Assembly (NCBI RefSeq): GCF_013373865.1
Contig: NC_050472.1
Location: 12,919,913 to 12,983,912 of the forward strand
DNA length: 64,000 nt
DNA from: Monomorium pharaonis
Lineage: Eukaryota; Arthropoda; Insecta; Hymenoptera; Formicidae
Direction: 5' to 3'
A model generated the notes under the pieces. That model ran no database searches. It was not told the origin of the DNA and saw only the letters and a program-made list of their open reading frames with translations. The translations under genes and the position numbers were made by a program. Position 1 is the stretch's first letter, and every line of letters starts with the position of its first letter. This document shows, piece by piece, positions 61,568-64,000 of this stretch.

Positions 61568-64000
61568 AATCTTTTTTTTTAAATTTGTTTGTATGTTATG
61601 AAATGTTATTAAAAAAGTTTCTGAGTGATTCAAATTTATTGAAACAGTGAAACATTTTTTTTCTTTCGTAGAAGTTAGCCAAAATTTGGTTAGGTCTGTC
61701 AAAACTCTATACAAAATTGCATAGGTAATTTTCCTTCTAAAATATTGAATAATTTCGGATATAAGATATGTTTTCAGACAAATATTGACAAACAAATACA
61801 TCCACACGAAATTATAAATTGTGTATCTTTTGTAAAAAGCATGTTTTCTAAATATATGTTATAATATATGTTAAATGTATGTTATATCTTATAGCATTAG
61901 TATAAAGCCCTATTCATAAGTGAAAAATATGCTGCTGTTAATATTGACTACAGAGAATATCTGTTTTTGATATAATTGTTCAAAGTTCGTAATGCACAGA
62001 CGTTAGATATTTTTAATCGGATTGGAGATTAGTCGTATTTAATAATTATAATTCGATATATTTAAAAAGTTATATATACATTTGGCAATTGAGGATTTTG
62101 ACGATTTTAATGATCAAGATTTGGCTAGTTAATCTGTCAGATTAGTTGCATTTATTAGTATTAGAACTTGTATTGGTCTCAACAAAGGGTTAATAATGTA
62201 ATGCAAGGAGTGTATAACAATGCACTCTTTCATTTTGTAAAATAAGCAACACATACATATGTTAAAAATATAACTTCAATACACATAAACAATGCACTCT
62301 TCAATTTTGTAAAATAAGCAACACATACATATGTTAAAAATATAACTTCAATACACATAAATTTTTTGATAAAATTAAAATATAAAGGTGTTGCTTCTTC
62401 AATTAAAATCGAGTAAGATTTGAAGAGAATTAATAATTAAGTTTCAGTGATAACAATTCGTTGTTGTTAAAATATCTTTATTTTACTTATGTAACTGCAT
62501 TCCTTAGTTTTATCCGCACAATTTACTTCGCAAAATAAAGTATAGTCATAAACTAAGTTACATCAGCAACATTAAAAATAAAATCACATAAATTTGATTA
62601 AATTTTAGAATTATACGCAATATATAACATAACACTTTGCATCTTACACCCATTCACTGAATCACAAATATACAAGACGAATTAAAAACAAATCTAATTA
62701 TCTAAACATGTGTTACAAGAAAGAAAGTTATATTTTTTCTTCAATAAATACAAATGATTAGTCAAGCTGCAATGTTGATGACTTCGTTACATTGCACAAG
62801 ATTCAGATAGCGGAGACAATAATGATGATCTCATGCTGAAATGAATCCCATGTATTGTAACTGCATGGATCCTTTTGTAATTCCTGTTGCCACTTCTTTA
62901 ATATTATTTAAATTATATAACACATAGTTGTGAATACCAATTCACCTCACTTGTGACAATCACACAATATATATTTAATAAAATGCAAATATAATTTTAA
63001 AAACATAAAGCACGGCACTTCAATTACTACAAATTTCGATAATTATTTAGTTTAAACACATCACCTCAAATATCTCGAGATATTAATCGTTAAAGTTGGC
63101 GAATATTCAGGTTATGAAACCTGTCATACCGACGAAACATAACGACATGAGATCATGCTCCGCGACCACGTGCGCACACTCGGTGACCACATACACTTTA
63201 TGATCATTGGCCTGTCCTTTTTAGCTACACTACTGCACTGATGCAATAAGTTAAATAAGTTAAGCTGTCTTACAGATGGCTAGGCATTCCTGTCCGCATG
63301 TGTACACAACGCGATTTCGCGCTATGCGTTTACTTGGCGCGAGATACTACTGTTAAGTTCAGCCTTATAGAATTAGAGTCGAATCGAGTATTAGGGAAGT
63401 ATTTATGGGAGATAGAGGTAAGGCACGGAAGGACGTAACGTGACACGACTCTCGAAGGCACACGGTCAAGAGAAGAGCAGCGCCTCTGGGGGAAACGCAC
63501 TCGTAATGTCCAGAAAATGTCAGCGTGCCAATAGGCCCGTTATAATTCTGTTCTCCTGGATTTGCGGTCGTTGATCCTGTTTTGAGTTAGCGAATTGAAT
63601 CGCTTTAACTCGGGATCGGACCTGGTGCTTTCTTTGATCAGGGAAAAGCGGGGGGTCAGGTAAAAAAATTGATTGAAAAGACAGATTTAGACTCTTTTAA
63701 CACAACTATTTATTCATATAATAACTAATGTTAAGTGACAGATAATTGCAGGCTGAGGTCGCAACATGATTATAAATTTAGTCGGGTTGTTTTACATATG
63801 ATGGGTTGTTAATTTCCTTATGGTTAAATCCGCTACAGTTGACAGCCGTGATAAACGATTCGTTAAACAATAGAATTTGGAAATGAAGCGCATTTTATTA
63901 GTAACGTTACAACTTAGGTTTTGTTACAGTGTGGCGATTAGAATTTCAATTAGGTGAACACAATTTCAGAATTTATTCGTGTGGCTTACGCGAATAAATT
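61568..64000. other. AT-rich unassigned DNA
   Basis: No protein family recognised. A 72-bp tandem duplication lies at 62217-62360. From about 63100 the base composition becomes more balanced, with no element ends that I can pair within the window. Confidence 0.5.
62217..62360. repeat. 72-bp tandem duplication
   Basis: Two nearly identical copies, 62217-62288 and 62289-62360, starting ACAATGCACTCTT. Confidence 0.9.

Overview
The window looks like a heterochromatin-like, transposon-packed stretch of an insect nuclear genome, most likely a hymenopteran and plausibly an ant. The basis is AT-rich DNA, long dinucleotide repeats, and arthropod-type mobile elements: piggyBac, BEL/Pao, Copia, Gypsy, several LINE types, IS630/mariner-type elements and TA-flanked foldback elements. 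The order Hymenoptera is an inference. I see no intact host gene. Almost every coding trace is a decayed transposon protein, and no ribosomal RNA, convincing tRNA or CRISPR array is visible.

Layout. 1-4.5 kb: unassigned DNA, a perfect 34-bp-arm hairpin, and two minus-strand remnants of zinc-finger or related multi-copy proteins. 4.6-15.2 kb: three consecutive TA-flanked foldback elements. The third is broken by a solo LTR that itself carries a 2.4-kb piggyBac, and by a LINE lodged in its (TC)n tract. 15.2-18.5 kb: a second LINE, minus strand. 18.5-19.9 kb: palindromic short-repeat arrays. 19.9-24.6 kb: a large LTR fragment and a BEL/Pao body. 25.9-26.5 kb: another palindromic array. 29.6-44.0 kb: one Copia element, itself inside a tiny hAT-like MITE, swollen to over 14 kb by five later insertions: a CCCAGCA-ended MITE, a 317-bp foldback, a TTAA-flanked Mutator-like/Kolobok-type element holding a solo LTR, a 5-kb LINE with a 16-bp target duplication, and a solo LTR. 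46.2-50.4 kb: four more palindromic arrays. 49.3-53.5 kb: a mariner/IS630-like transposase split by one array and one 1.6-kb LTR. 53.9-54.8 kb: a solo LTR. 56.4-61.0 kb: a minus-strand Gypsy split by another 1.5-kb LTR. 61.0-61.6 kb: a one-sided array. The rest is AT-rich unassigned DNA.

The most unusual content is the family of palindromic arrays (A-H here, at about 18.5, 19.0, 25.9, 46.2, 47.5, 47.9, 49.3 and 61.0 kb). Each arm is a tandem array of 15-17-bp units carrying the word TTG-NN-CAC with a variable dinucleotide. Arms are mirror images around a shared core of G-runs, a small GC hairpin and a (GT)n tract. Three arrays have clear target-site duplications of 8-10 bp. One sits inside the mariner ORF, where removing it and one 9-bp repeat restores the reading frame. 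They are therefore mobile foldback elements resembling in architecture the Drosophila FB class, but with an unusual unit code. A second unexpected structure is a set of three stem-loops with a conserved loop and covarying stems in the solo LTR at 43.2-43.8 kb.
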